The position numbers were made by a program, and so were the translations under genes. DNA of 11,435 nucleotides, from assembly GCA_045546875.1 (NCBI GenBank), contig JAZQDP010000357.1, forward strand, positions 1 through 11,435. Reading direction: 5' to 3'. Positions within the stretch are counted from its first letter, which is position 1. Each line of letters opens with the position of its first letter. Source of the DNA: RUG11551 sp045546875 (lineage in GTDB: Bacteria; Planctomycetota; Planctomycetia; Pirellulales; Thermoguttaceae). This document shows, one piece after another, positions 1-6,468 of the stretch. A model generated the notes under the pieces. The model was given only the letters and a program-made list of their open reading frames with translations. It did no database searches and was not told where the DNA came from.

Positions 1-31
1 CTCACAGAACGACATGGCTACGATCCGACTT

Positions 32-59
32 AGCGGCTAGCAGCTAGGAGCTAATAGCT
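32..59. repeat. Heptamer tandem array, four degenerate units ending in GCT
   Basis: Four consecutive 7-base units read AGCGGCT, AGCAGCT, AGGAGCT and AATAGCT, in exact 7-base register. The array lies just downstream of the leftward promoter at 88-116, so it would fall in the leader of whatever that promoter drives. Three further heptamer arrays with different unit sequences occur at 6441-6468, 9861-9881 and 10273-10300, all noncoding. The 7-base period is seen directly; its role is unknown. Confidence 0.6.
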
Positions 60-87
60 CATTTTTCGGGAAATTTCAAGTAGAACA

Positions 88-116
88 AGTATATACAGAA
101 TTGCACGTCATGTCAA
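88..116 (-). promoter_or_regulatory. Near-consensus sigma-70 promoter firing off the left edge
   Basis: On the minus strand a perfect -35 box TTGACA (111-116) is followed by a 17-bp spacer and the -10 box TATACT (88-93, 5 of 6 matches). The start point would be near position 81. This is the best promoter match in the window. The transcript runs left through the heptamer array. An ATG at 13-15 stays open to the window edge but has no clear Shine-Dalgarno sequence, so the driven gene or RNA cannot be identified here. Confidence 0.6.
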
Positions 117-161
117 GACCGAGAAAGGCGCCGGGCGCGAGCCGCACGGGCGGTAAAGATT

Positions 162-205
162 TTGGAGTGCGGAAGCTTGCTTCCGCTTTCGTTTTACGGT
201 TGAGT
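162..205 (+). repeat. 44-bp hairpin repeat (element A), copy 1
   Basis: The copy starts TTGGAGTGCG, forms a 7-bp stem GCGGAAG/CTTCCGC with loop CTTG at 169-186, and continues TTTCGTTTTACGG. A second copy of equal length lies inverted at 4924-4967, with the flanks nearly unchanged but the stem sequence different on both arms. A GC stem followed by a T-rich tract has the form of an intrinsic terminator for plus-strand transcripts. No plus-strand gene is seen upstream in this window, so here it may be only a dispersed repeat. Confidence 0.7.
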
Positions 206-217
206 GTTGTAACAGAA

Positions 218-308
218 AACGTTTCCGGAGCGCGAATATTGTCTGCGTCGGTATTAGGTTAATTTATTTTTTGGCAAGTAACGTTTCTGGGGAGCGGATA
301 TTATCCGC
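218..308 (+). repeat. Two stem-loop repeats of element B type
   Basis: Two related units lie in tandem. The first, 218-247, starts AACGTTTCCGGAG and runs into an imperfect stem (231-237 with 241-247) that uses wobble or mismatched pairs. The second, 280-308, starts AACGTTTCTGGGGA and ends in the clean stem GCGGAT/ATCCGC (294-308). The same layout, a flank of the type AACnYCTCTGG followed by a stem-loop, appears in the opposite orientation at 335-366, 2681-2712 and 10192-10222. Apart from these repeats, bases 206-332 show no gene or other signal. Confidence 0.55.
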
Positions 309-332
309 GAAAATAAACTATTGGTTGTTTTG

Positions 333-540
333 TTGGCGGGTAATACCCGCCCCCCAGAGACGTTACTGGCTAGCGTCTCACGTTTTTTCTGACTCCAGGC
401 AAGTAGCCCGGGGGCGGGCTACATCCAGAGGGAGTTTTCGGCTTGCGTCAGTTTGTTATGCACGCTTCTGGGCGTTTTTTCGCCAGTACATCAAACCGAC
501 TACGCCAAGAACCAACAGCGCCCAAGTTGACGGTTCTGGA
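333..540 (-). repeat. Duplicated 3' trailer plus PEP-CTERM tail, copy 1
   Basis: This 208-base stretch matches 2679-2886 with 11 mismatches by hand count. It covers the last ~28 codons of the PEP-CTERM gene and ~120 bases beyond its stop codon. The part after the stop differs at only 4 of 123 positions, two of which are a paired change inside a hairpin (339 with 347). The trailer contains the stem-loop GGCGGGT/ACCCGCC (335-351), an inverted repeat GAGACG/CGTCTC around 357-379, and the stem GTAGCCCG/CGGGCTAC with loop GGGG (403-422). No run of U follows these stems, so a standard intrinsic terminator is not clear. Confidence 0.85.
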
Positions 541-2411
541 ACCGCGTTGCGGTCAATGGACAGTCTGATGATATTTTTGTTATCGCCGGCAAGCGATATG
601 GTTATATATCCATCGTTATAGAGCCGTGCAACAGTTGGAATGGCAGATAAATCAAAATTATCTTTTAAATTTTTGTAAACATTGGTTAAATCCGACGATT
701 CTGATGCAATAATATCACACGTCGCCAAAAACGGTATTTCATCGTCTTGCCAGTCTAATTTAACCGTGCCGTTATTCCATGTGAACGTCTTGCAGGCAAG
801 AACATCAGCGCCGGTTCCATCCACTTCAATCAACAACTCAGCGCCTTCATTGAGAATAAACCCTCCGCCAAAGGTCGCTTCGCCAACAGAATTGCCGGGC
901 GAAAAGACGCCGCCAGCATCTACTGTAATATTACCTAACATATAGCCTTTTATGTCAACGTGCCCGGAGGAAACGGTCAAGCTCTGAATATCGACGCCGC
1001 CTTGAGCTTCAATGCACAACTGCAATGTACCTTTGCCGGTTTTAATTACCTTGCCCTCGCCTGTACTGACAATTTTATTTATGTCTGTAATAGTCAGCTT
1101 TTTAATCCCATCTGAAGCAATGTTATATTCCAGCGTTGCGCCGCTGTCAATAGCCATTGGTCCGTTATCAACAACAGCGTCTCCGGTAAGTATGAGCTTG
1201 CCTTCCTTAACGCGCGTTTCGCCAGTATACGTTTTAGCGCCGGTAAGCGTCAACACGCCGGCGCCGGATTTGGCAACCGTTCCATCGTCGCAGGTAATCT
1301 TGTTGTCCTCTGACAGCGTAACTGTTTTAGTTTCACCGCTGGCAAGGTAGTATTCCAGCGTTGCGCCGCTGCTGACATCGATTTGCCAATCGTCGTTAAG
1401 AGCGTCTCCTGCCAGTCTGAGCGTACCTTCCTGAACGTTCGTTTTGCCACTATACATACCAGAGCCGGAAAATGTCAACATACCGTCCCCGGTTTTGTTA
1501 ACTGTAAGCGGCGTTTCAGAACCGGATATGACGCCAGAAAACTCGGTATTTCCAGACAACACGGGAGCTGTAGTAGCAATATTATTAAGCGTCAACGCGT
1601 TTCCGGTAAAGGAAACTGTTCCAGAACCGGAAAGATTTTTGAGCGTCGATTGATAATTCTGGAGTTTTAACGTTGCCTCGGAGTTGATGATAAAGCTTGA
1701 AGCGTTTATCATAGCGTTTTCAGCGTTAAGAAGAACGCTGGAACCTGCGCCAACGTTTAACGTCCCCTTAAAAGCGTTATCGGCGTGAGAAATATTTATG
1801 GCGTGGGAAATTATGTTGTTATTATTATCTATCGATCTCTCCGCGAGAGTAATTACGCCAGCCCCGTCAATCGCGCTTTTAATGTCAATTGTTTTACTAT
1901 TAGTGTTAAAAACAACCGGTTTTTCTGTGGTTCCATTGACGGTCATTTTACCATCCAGGGTGACTGTATCGCCATTTGTGAGTCCTAAATTGATAGTCGT
2001 GTTTCCCAGTTGAAGGTCGTTTACAATAAATTTTGGGATTTTCAGACCGAGTTCCATCTGATACGCGCTAAGGGAGCCATCCATATTGTACCCCATCCAA
2101 AGCGTATTATTTGGGAAAGTATCTACGCCGGTGTCATTACGTATCGTTCTAAAAACCAGTTTCTTATTTGCTAAATGTCCAACATAAAAACCGTCTTTGG
2201 TTCCCGGTGTGGGATAAGTGGAGCTAGACCAATAATCAGAATTTGTCCAATTACCAGATGTCTCATTTGGCATTGTTGTCGTTTGATAAATACTGTCTGC
2301 GACCACGTAAGGCGACAAACACATCGCAGCAATCAGAATTGCCAAGAAAGAAAATCCGCCGCATGTTAAAATGCGGGGGGGGGGAAAAAGGCCGTTTCGG
2401 GAAATTTTCAT
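456..2411 (-). CDS. PEP-CTERM surface protein with autotransporter-type passenger repeats
   Basis: This is a predicted secreted, exosortase-processed surface or matrix protein of 651 residues; its specific function is unknown. The start at 2411 is chosen because AAGGAG lies 7 bases upstream; the longer reading from 2519 would begin inside the -10 box. Residues 1-39 form a signal peptide with a hydrophobic core at about 18-37. The body is Gly/Thr/Asn-rich predicted beta-helix. Two passenger-associated repeats of the form GxGxLT(F/L)xGxxxYxGxTxVxEGxLxLxG lie at about 308-335 and 382-410, and a weaker third at about 452-465. A motif FSPGNSVG lies at 503-510. The C-terminus is PEP at 625-627, a hydrophobic stretch 630-643 and a basic tail RKNAQKR, the exosortase sorting signal. 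There is no outer-membrane barrel. The final ~200 residues are homologous to the PEP-CTERM protein upstream. Ten C residues in a row encode part of the signal peptide (residues 10-13), which makes the gene a phase-variation candidate. Confidence 0.88.
   Translation of the reverse strand: MKISRNGLFPPPRILTCGGFSFLAILIAAMCLSPYVVADSIYQTTTMPNETSGNWTNSDYWSSSTYPTPGTKDGFYVGHLANKKLVFRTIRNDTGVDTFPNNTLWMGYNMDGSLSAYQMELGLKIPKFIVNDLQLGNTTINLGLTNGDTVTLDGKMTVNGTTEKPVVFNTNSKTIDIKSAIDGAGVITLAERSIDNNNNIISHAINISHADNAFKGTLNVGAGSSVLLNAENAMINASSFIINSEATLKLQNYQSTLKNLSGSGTVSFTGNALTLNNIATTAPVLSGNTEFSGVISGSETPLTVNKTGDGMLTFSGSGMYSGKTNVQEGTLRLAGDALNDDWQIDVSSGATLEYYLASGETKTVTLSEDNKITCDDGTVAKSGAGVLTLTGAKTYTGETRVKEGKLILTGDAVVDNGPMAIDSGATLEYNIASDGIKKLTITDINKIVSTGEGKVIKTGKGTLQLCIEAQGGVDIQSLTVSSGHVDIKGYMLGNITVDAGGVFSPGNSVGEATFGGGFILNEGAELLIEVDGTGADVLACKTFTWNNGTVKLDWQDDEIPFLATCDIIASESSDLTNVYKNLKDNFDLSAIPTVARLYNDGYITISLAGDNKNIIRLSIDRNAVPEPSTWALLVLGVVGLMYWRKNAQKRA
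2375..2384 (-). repeat. C10 homopolymer inside signal-peptide codons
   Basis: Ten C residues on the coding strand, directly after five T residues, encode Pro10-Pro12 and the first base of Arg13. Ten keeps the reading frame open. With nine C the frame meets TAA three codons after the tract's first nine bases (about 14 residues in total). With eleven C it runs out of frame and meets TGA in the codons around residue 50. Either change would abolish export and the whole mature protein. In a metagenome assembly the tract length could also be a sequencing error. Confidence 0.75.
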
Positions 2412-2418
2412 TATTTTA

Positions 2419-2424
2419 CTCCTT
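2419..2424 (-). promoter_or_regulatory. Shine-Dalgarno site AAGGAG setting the start at 2411
   Basis: AAGGAG lies 7 bases before the ATG at 2411. The neighbouring PEP-CTERM gene has GGAGT at the same distance from its ATG, so the two genes share a translation-start layout. This supports the shorter start over the ATG at 2519. Confidence 0.8.
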
Positions 2425-2517
2425 ATAACGGGTAAAACTGGTAAACGGTTATTAAAACGACTTTGGCGCCGAAACGCACGGGCGCAAATTGCAATGCCGT
2501 ATTTAACACTACTTAAC

Positions 2518-2523
2518 ATTATA
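2518..2523 (-). promoter_or_regulatory. -10 box TATAAT of the downstream PEP-CTERM gene
   Basis: A perfect TATAAT lies about 107 bases upstream of the start codon at 2411; the transcript would start near 2511. The -35 region is weak (best match TTCTCT, 3 of 6, at a 16-bp spacing), which may point to an activator. The ~100-base leader contains partly complementary segments around 2464-2488 (TTTG-GCGCC and GG-GCGCAAA) that could form a hairpin, but this is uncertain. Confidence 0.5.
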
Positions 2524-2615
2524 CACTAAATTTGTAAATAGAGAAGCAGTTAAGAGAAAAATTTTGTAAAAAAGTGGAAAAATTTTAAGGAAATAGAGGG
2601 AGAGTGTACGGGATC

Positions 2616-2669
2616 GCGGGCGTTTCGCCCGCTTTACAGCAACTTTTTATTGCGGCAGAGGACTGCCGC
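2616..2669. repeat. Two adjacent strong hairpins in the spacer between PEP-CTERM genes
   Basis: GCGGGCG/CGCCCGC with loop TTT lies at 2616-2632, and GCGGCAG/CTGCCGC with loop AGGA lies at 2652-2669. Both are perfect 7-bp GC-rich stems. They lie between the trailer of the upstream gene and the promoter of the downstream gene, so on the minus strand they would end or punctuate the upstream transcript. Neither is followed by a U tract on that strand. The rest of 2524-2678 is AT-rich with no gene. Confidence 0.6.
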
Positions 2670-2678
2670 GGCGCCGTA

Positions 2679-2886
2679 TTGGCGAGTAATACTCGCCCCC
2701 CAGAGACGTTACTGGCTAGCGTCTCACGTTTTTTCTGACTCCAAGCAAGTAGCCCGGGGGCGGGCTACATCCAGGGGGAGTTTTCGGCTTGCGTCAGTTT
2801 GTTATGCACGCTTCTGGGCGTGTTTTCGCCAGTAAATCAAACCGACTACGCCAAGAATCAACAACGCCCATGTGGACGGTTCCGGA
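2679..2886 (-). repeat. Duplicated 3' trailer plus PEP-CTERM tail, copy 2
   Basis: This is the partner of 333-540. Its first hairpin, GGCGAGT/ACTCGCC at 2681-2697, differs from copy 1 at the two paired positions 2685 and 2693, so pairing is kept. The second stem, GTAGCCCG/CGGGCTAC at 2749-2768, is identical. Similarity stops abruptly after the codons of the PEP motif. Confidence 0.85.
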
Positions 2887-4634
2887 ATGTGCACCCCTAA
2901 ATACTGGATGCCGTTTTCGTAACGAATTGGATAAAATTTAGAAGAAGAGAACGTTACTATATCCCAATCGACTTCTGGCATTTCAACGGCGACTATGTCG
3001 TAAATTGAAGGTATGTACTCCGAATTGGAATCCACTTCAAACGACACTATCGCCCCCGGATCATAGGTCACAGAGCCGCTGACAGTTAAAATATCGTTGG
3101 CGTCTTTGTCCGTTCCGCCAATTTCCATCAACAGCGTTGCGTATTGAGCCAGATCAAAGTCGCCGTTAATTTCCAGCGACCCAATCGAGTTCCCGGGCGA
3201 GAATTGCGCGCCGTTATTTATTGCCAAATTGCCGGTAAAATACCCCTTAAAATCCAGTTCACCCGCATTGACGACAAACGATTCCAGCTTAGTCGGTTCG
3301 CTTTGATTTGAACTGTCAATCTTTAATAAGCCGTTTCCACTTTTAACAATCTTGGCGCTTTGTGAGCTATTGATAAAAGCGCCTGTCCATTTAATTGTCT
3401 GACCGTCTTCGGGAGCAAATGTAACTTCGGAATTATCAGCAACGGTTGCGTTGATTGTTGAGGACGTTTCCCAGCTGGCGCTGTTGGTTGAAATGACGCC
3501 GCCGGAAAGATTGACCGTATAGGCTCCTGCCGCCGTAATGCCGCCGGAGCCCAGTTTGATTGTTCCATCAGTTATGTCTAATTTTCCGTTGGCTGGAATG
3601 GCTATTGAATTCGCGTTGAGCGTTCCGCCTTTAACGTTGGTTGGGACGGCAAGAGCGCCGCTAATATTAGCAACGCCAGCGCCAGAAATTTCAAAAATGG
3701 ATGTATTGGCAGGCGCCCTTGAGGCGTTACCGTATTTGATTGTTGTCGCATTGAGCGTTCCACCGGAAAGAAAATATTGAGCTTTGCCAGTGTTTGCTTT
3801 TTCTCCGCCAAAGTTAATTCCACCGTTAGCGTTAAGAGTTCCGCTGGTTTGATTGATGATTCCAGTAGAACTGCTTTCGTATCCAGGCGCCATGTTAATA
3901 GAACCGGTAACGGTAAAAACGCCGGTATCTGAAAGATTGATCGTTCCTGATCCGCGCGTTCCTAATATGAAATTGTTCGTAGTTGTTGTTTTGAATTCGC
4001 CGCCAGAGATATTAAAAATGGCTTTTCCAGCCTTGCCGTCTGCTTGAAACATGTTGGTGGCGCTAATAGTAATAACGCCGCCTGTTTGGTTGACTGTTCC
4101 CGTTCCGTTTTGACCAACGTAAAAATAGGCGCCTGAAATGTTTACCGTTCCGCCGTCTTTAACTTCCAGAATGCCGTTGCCGCCGGATTGACGACCGATA
4201 AAAAGCCAGCTGTTGGTATTCAACGTCGCGCCAGATTCAACGGTTAGGGTCGATTTTACATATTGACCTAAAAGCAATTGCGTGGCTGTCAAATTTGAAC
4301 CGTTTTGAAGCGTCAGAGACGATTCGCTATAGCTGGAATTGTTGCCTGTGTACATGTTCCTAACGGTCATAGACGTATCAAGCCATAACCCGGAGGCGTT
4401 GTTTTGAAGTTGTACGTCATCGCCAGACGCTGGTATGGAACCGGTGTTCCAGTTGGCGCCGTTAGAGAAATCCTTATCCCCGGCGCTTCCTGTCCACGTA
4501 ACCGTGGCGGCGTAAACGTTTAAACCAAAGGCAAAAAAAGCCAACGAAAACAACAATGCGTTTTTTGCCGCAAGTGATAAACGGCGCATTGCTCGGTTTA
4601 ATACAACTGATTGGTTATTGGGAAATATAAGCAT
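2802..4634 (-). CDS. PEP-CTERM surface protein, repeat-rich predicted beta-helix
   Basis: This is a 610-residue secreted protein with an exosortase sorting tail; its binding partner or role is unknown. The ATG at 4634 is preferred because GGAG lies 7 bases upstream; the alternative 8 codons earlier is a TTG without a good site. A long signal peptide (residues 1-42) has a basic segment NRAMRR and a hydrophobic core at about 24-41, with likely cleavage after VYA. Mature residues 43-420 are repeats rich in Gly, Asn, Ser and Thr, with recurring phrases such as SGG(T/E), GTxN and ATL, typical of a beta-helix. FSPGNSIG lies at 478-485. PEP at 584-586, a hydrophobic segment 588-601 and RKHAQKRA complete the PEP-CTERM signal. 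From about residue 428 it aligns with the C-terminal part of the neighbouring protein encoded at 456-2411, whereas the N-terminal parts are unlike. It has its own promoter with a large palindrome in the leader. Confidence 0.88.
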   Translation of the reverse strand: MLIFPNNQSVVLNRAMRRLSLAAKNALLFSLAFFAFGLNVYAATVTWTGSAGDKDFSNGANWNTGSIPASGDDVQLQNNASGLWLDTSMTVRNMYTGNNSSYSESSLTLQNGSNLTATQLLLGQYVKSTLTVESGATLNTNSWLFIGRQSGGNGILEVKDGGTVNISGAYFYVGQNGTGTVNQTGGVITISATNMFQADGKAGKAIFNISGGEFKTTTTNNFILGTRGSGTINLSDTGVFTVTGSINMAPGYESSSTGIINQTSGTLNANGGINFGGEKANTGKAQYFLSGGTLNATTIKYGNASRAPANTSIFEISGAGVANISGALAVPTNVKGGTLNANSIAIPANGKLDITDGTIKLGSGGITAAGAYTVNLSGGVISTNSASWETSSTINATVADNSEVTFAPEDGQTIKWTGAFINSSQSAKIVKSGNGLLKIDSSNQSEPTKLESFVVNAGELDFKGYFTGNLAINNGAQFSPGNSIGSLEINGDFDLAQYATLLMEIGGTDKDANDILTVSGSVTYDPGAIVSFEVDSNSEYIPSIYDIVAVEMPEVDWDIVTFSSSKFYPIRYENGIQYLGVHIPEPSTWALLILGVVGLIYWRKHAQKRA

Positions 4635-4641
4635 CTTTTTA

Positions 4642-4645
4642 CTCC
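4642..4645 (-). promoter_or_regulatory. Shine-Dalgarno core GGAG setting the start at 4634
   Basis: TTGGAGT precedes the ATG at 4634 with a 7-base gap, the same spacing and the same following bases (GGAGTAAAA) as in the other PEP-CTERM gene. It decides the start in favour of 4634 over the TTG at 4658. Confidence 0.75.
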
Positions 4646-4694
4646 AAATAATGGACAAAGACAGGGAAATAATGTGAACGGTATCATATTCTTC

Positions 4695-4721
4695 GTAATA
4701 GCGCTATCATAGCGCTATTAC
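4695..4721. promoter_or_regulatory. Perfect 27-bp palindrome, likely operator or leader hairpin
   Basis: The left arm GTAATAGCGCTAT (4695-4707) is matched exactly by its reverse complement at 4709-4721 around one central base. Each arm itself contains the smaller palindrome TAGCGCTA. It starts about 13 bases downstream of the -10 box, so it would lie just after the transcription start (about +6 to +32). A dimeric or tetrameric repressor could bind there, or the leader RNA could fold into a 12-13 bp stem ahead of the ribosome site. Confidence 0.75.
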
Positions 4722-4733
4722 ACGTCAATATAT

Positions 4734-4761
4734 ATTATACCACAGATTTTGAAATTGTATA
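4734..4761 (-). promoter_or_regulatory. Promoter of the upstream PEP-CTERM gene
   Basis: The -10 box TATAAT (4734-4739) is perfect. A -35 candidate TATACA (4756-4761, 4 of 6) lies 16 bases upstream. Transcription would start near 4727, giving a leader of about 93 bases that begins with the 27-bp palindrome. The rest of the spacer, 4762-4923, shows no gene and no clear signal other than a G6 run at 4801-4806. Confidence 0.55.
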
Positions 4762-4923
4762 GGGTTAGAGAGAAAAAATTTGAACAATAGAGAGTATCTA
4801 GGGGGGTGAGAGGATAGACAATCTATGAACTCACACAAACTACGATAAGCCCAGCAGCTCGCGACTACTTGCTAAGAATTAGAAAAACTCATTGCGTAAG
4901 TCGGAGACGTTTCCGGTAATCGT

Positions 4924-4967
4924 ACTCAACCGTAAAACGAAAGCGACAGCAAGCCGTCGCACTCCAA
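4924..4967 (-). terminator. Hairpin repeat element A, copy 2, likely terminator of the HzsA-like operon
   Basis: Read on the minus strand this copy gives TTGGAGTGCG, the stem GCGACGG/CTGTCGC with loop CTTG (4943-4960), then TTTCGTTTTACGG. It begins about 14 bases after the stop codon of the phosphoesterase gene. A 7-bp GC stem followed by a T-rich tract fits an intrinsic terminator. One of the seven pairs is G-U and holds only in minus-strand RNA, which agrees with that orientation. Copy 1 (162-205) has different stem bases at the same paired positions. Confidence 0.7.
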
Positions 4968-4980
4968 GTCTTCCTCACTC

Positions 4981-6432
4981 CTAACTACTTCTATATTCTG
5001 TCGTAATCGGTTTGCCCCGCGTTCCCATAGACGTTATTGGGGTAACGGTAAACGTAAGCGTTTTGCTGCGTGGTAACTCTGGTGTGTGAATCGCCAGCGT
5101 CGTAACGCCGCCGTTGGGTTCTTGCCCCATTGCTAAATTGCACCCAGCAACGTAAACCGCTTTGGTTAAAGGTTTTGTTCCATCCTCGCCGTTGACAACA
5201 AGATCGTAGGCGTACACGCGCGTTTCCGGGGCGCCGTCCGCAAGGGGAATAGAAACCTTAACTCTTGGCGCCGTGGGATTATCTTGCACAGTCGCCACTG
5301 CAGGAGTTGGGGAGGCTGTTTGAGTTTCAGGAACTGCCGGAACAGGGGCGCCAGGTAACCATTCGACAAGCAATTTTGCATCTTGGCGGAACTGCGGCTG
5401 ACCGATAACTCTCTGTTTTTCGGCTCTTGTAAACGGGTGCGGGGTTTGGTTAAATGGCATAATCCAGTCGGCGCCTAGCGAGCCGCCTTTGTTCTCTTTG
5501 CCGTCGCCGAACTCGCGTCTGGAAAAGACGATCATGTCGTCATAGACGCTCACCAAGTATCCGTACCGCCCTCTTCCCGCTTGGTCGCGTCCCTCTATTT
5601 CCGCCGCTTCGGTAATCCAGGCGTCTTCTCTTAAGGCGCCACAACCGCGCGGCTCGCAAGACCCACATTCTATAACCGGCAACCTGCCTTTGTACAGAAA
5701 AGCTACGTTCCAGTTTGAGATGCTCCAGTGATTGTGCCCGAAGAACGCTACGGCGCCGTTGTGTCGCAACAGACCGCCGCGAATCTTCTTCAAAGGACGG
5801 CTATGCTGAAAATAAAAATACGGCTGCGGCGAGGCGGGAGGCGTCCAGTTTTTCAACGTTGCTATTGCCACGGATTCGTCTACGCCCCAATGGCGGCCGA
5901 AGAAATGGTAACCTTTAACGACTTTATGCCAAACCGGTTCGTATTTTTCGCCCCAAATGCGTTCCCATTTTTGCGCGACGTCAACGGCAAGAATGTTTTT
6001 ATCGAACTGCACGGGGTCGGGATAGCGTTTCTTTACGAAGTCTCCGTAATGGGCGCCATCAATGTCGTGGTTGCCCATAACAAACAGCTTTACAGGACCG
6101 TTGGTAACGGATCCAAACACTTTCTTCCACGCCATGGCGTGAAACTCCATCTCGCGAATCTGTCCGCGATGAGCCATGTCGCCGCAATTGGCGATGGCGT
6201 CTACATTCTGTTCTTTGAAATATTGGAACGCGGCAACGAGGTATTTGTCGGGCCAGTTGGCGCCATGCCTGTTGCCAACGTTTGCCGTTCTGAGGTGGGT
6301 GTCGCTAATGACGCCGAAAACCACGTTCGGCGTCCCGCTGTGTTTCCAACCCTCTGGCGCGGCAAACGCTTCACCGCAAAACAGCGCGCCAAACGCCCCA
6401 AACGCGTTTTTAATAAAATCTCTTCGTTTCAT
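4981..6432 (-). CDS. Tat-exported calcineurin-like metallophosphoesterase
   Basis: This 483-residue protein is predicted to hydrolyse a phosphoester outside the cytoplasmic membrane; the substrate is unknown. The N-terminus KRRDFIK followed by a hydrophobic segment and AFA/A (about residues 2-25) is a twin-arginine signal, so it is probably exported folded with its metals. The catalytic blocks of the metallophosphoesterase fold are complete: D44-x-H46, GD84MAH88, GN121H122D, H210 and GH233NH235. After about residue 358 a Pro/Thr-rich linker leads to a C-terminal segment (about 388-480) with beta-sandwich or fibronectin-III-like character; that assignment is weaker. The gene starts 35 bases after the stop of the HzsA-like/FGE gene with no promoter between them, so they probably form an operon. 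No Shine-Dalgarno site precedes the ATG; instead a heptamer array fills the gap. The twin-arginine motif so close to the start supports the chosen ATG. Confidence 0.88.
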   Translation of the reverse strand: MKRRDFIKNAFGAFGALFCGEAFAAPEGWKHSGTPNVVFGVISDTHLRTANVGNRHGANWPDKYLVAAFQYFKEQNVDAIANCGDMAHRGQIREMEFHAMAWKKVFGSVTNGPVKLFVMGNHDIDGAHYGDFVKKRYPDPVQFDKNILAVDVAQKWERIWGEKYEPVWHKVVKGYHFFGRHWGVDESVAIATLKNWTPPASPQPYFYFQHSRPLKKIRGGLLRHNGAVAFFGHNHWSISNWNVAFLYKGRLPVIECGSCEPRGCGALREDAWITEAAEIEGRDQAGRGRYGYLVSVYDDMIVFSRREFGDGKENKGGSLGADWIMPFNQTPHPFTRAEKQRVIGQPQFRQDAKLLVEWLPGAPVPAVPETQTASPTPAVATVQDNPTAPRVKVSIPLADGAPETRVYAYDLVVNGEDGTKPLTKAVYVAGCNLAMGQEPNGGVTTLAIHTPELPRSKTLTFTVTPITSMGTRGKPITTEYRSS

Positions 6433-6440
6433 AGTTTTCT

Positions 6441-6468
6441 ACTGCCTACTGTCTATTGCCTACTGCCT
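6441..6468. repeat. Heptamer tandem array, four units of ACTGCCT type, between two operon genes
   Basis: Units ACTGCCT, ACTGTCT, ATTGCCT and ACTGCCT are in exact register. The array touches the stop codon of the HzsA-like/FGE gene (6468-6470) at one end and ends 8 bases from the start codon of the phosphoesterase at the other. It therefore fills nearly the whole intergenic gap, where a ribosome site would be expected. A second array with the same unit lies at 10273-10300, after the stop codon of the ABC-2 permease. Confidence 0.8.

Noticed and set aside
335..422. Intrinsic terminators formed by the trailer hairpins
   Set aside because: The stems are strong but no U tract follows them in minus-strand RNA, so a standard intrinsic terminator is not supported.
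456..2411. Type V autotransporter
   Set aside because: Passenger-type repeats are present, but there is no C-terminal beta-barrel; the C-terminus is a PEP-CTERM sorting signal.
2412..2519. N-terminal extension of the first PEP-CTERM protein to 2519
   Set aside because: The ATG overlaps the TATAAT box, and a good Shine-Dalgarno site and signal peptide mark the start at 2411.
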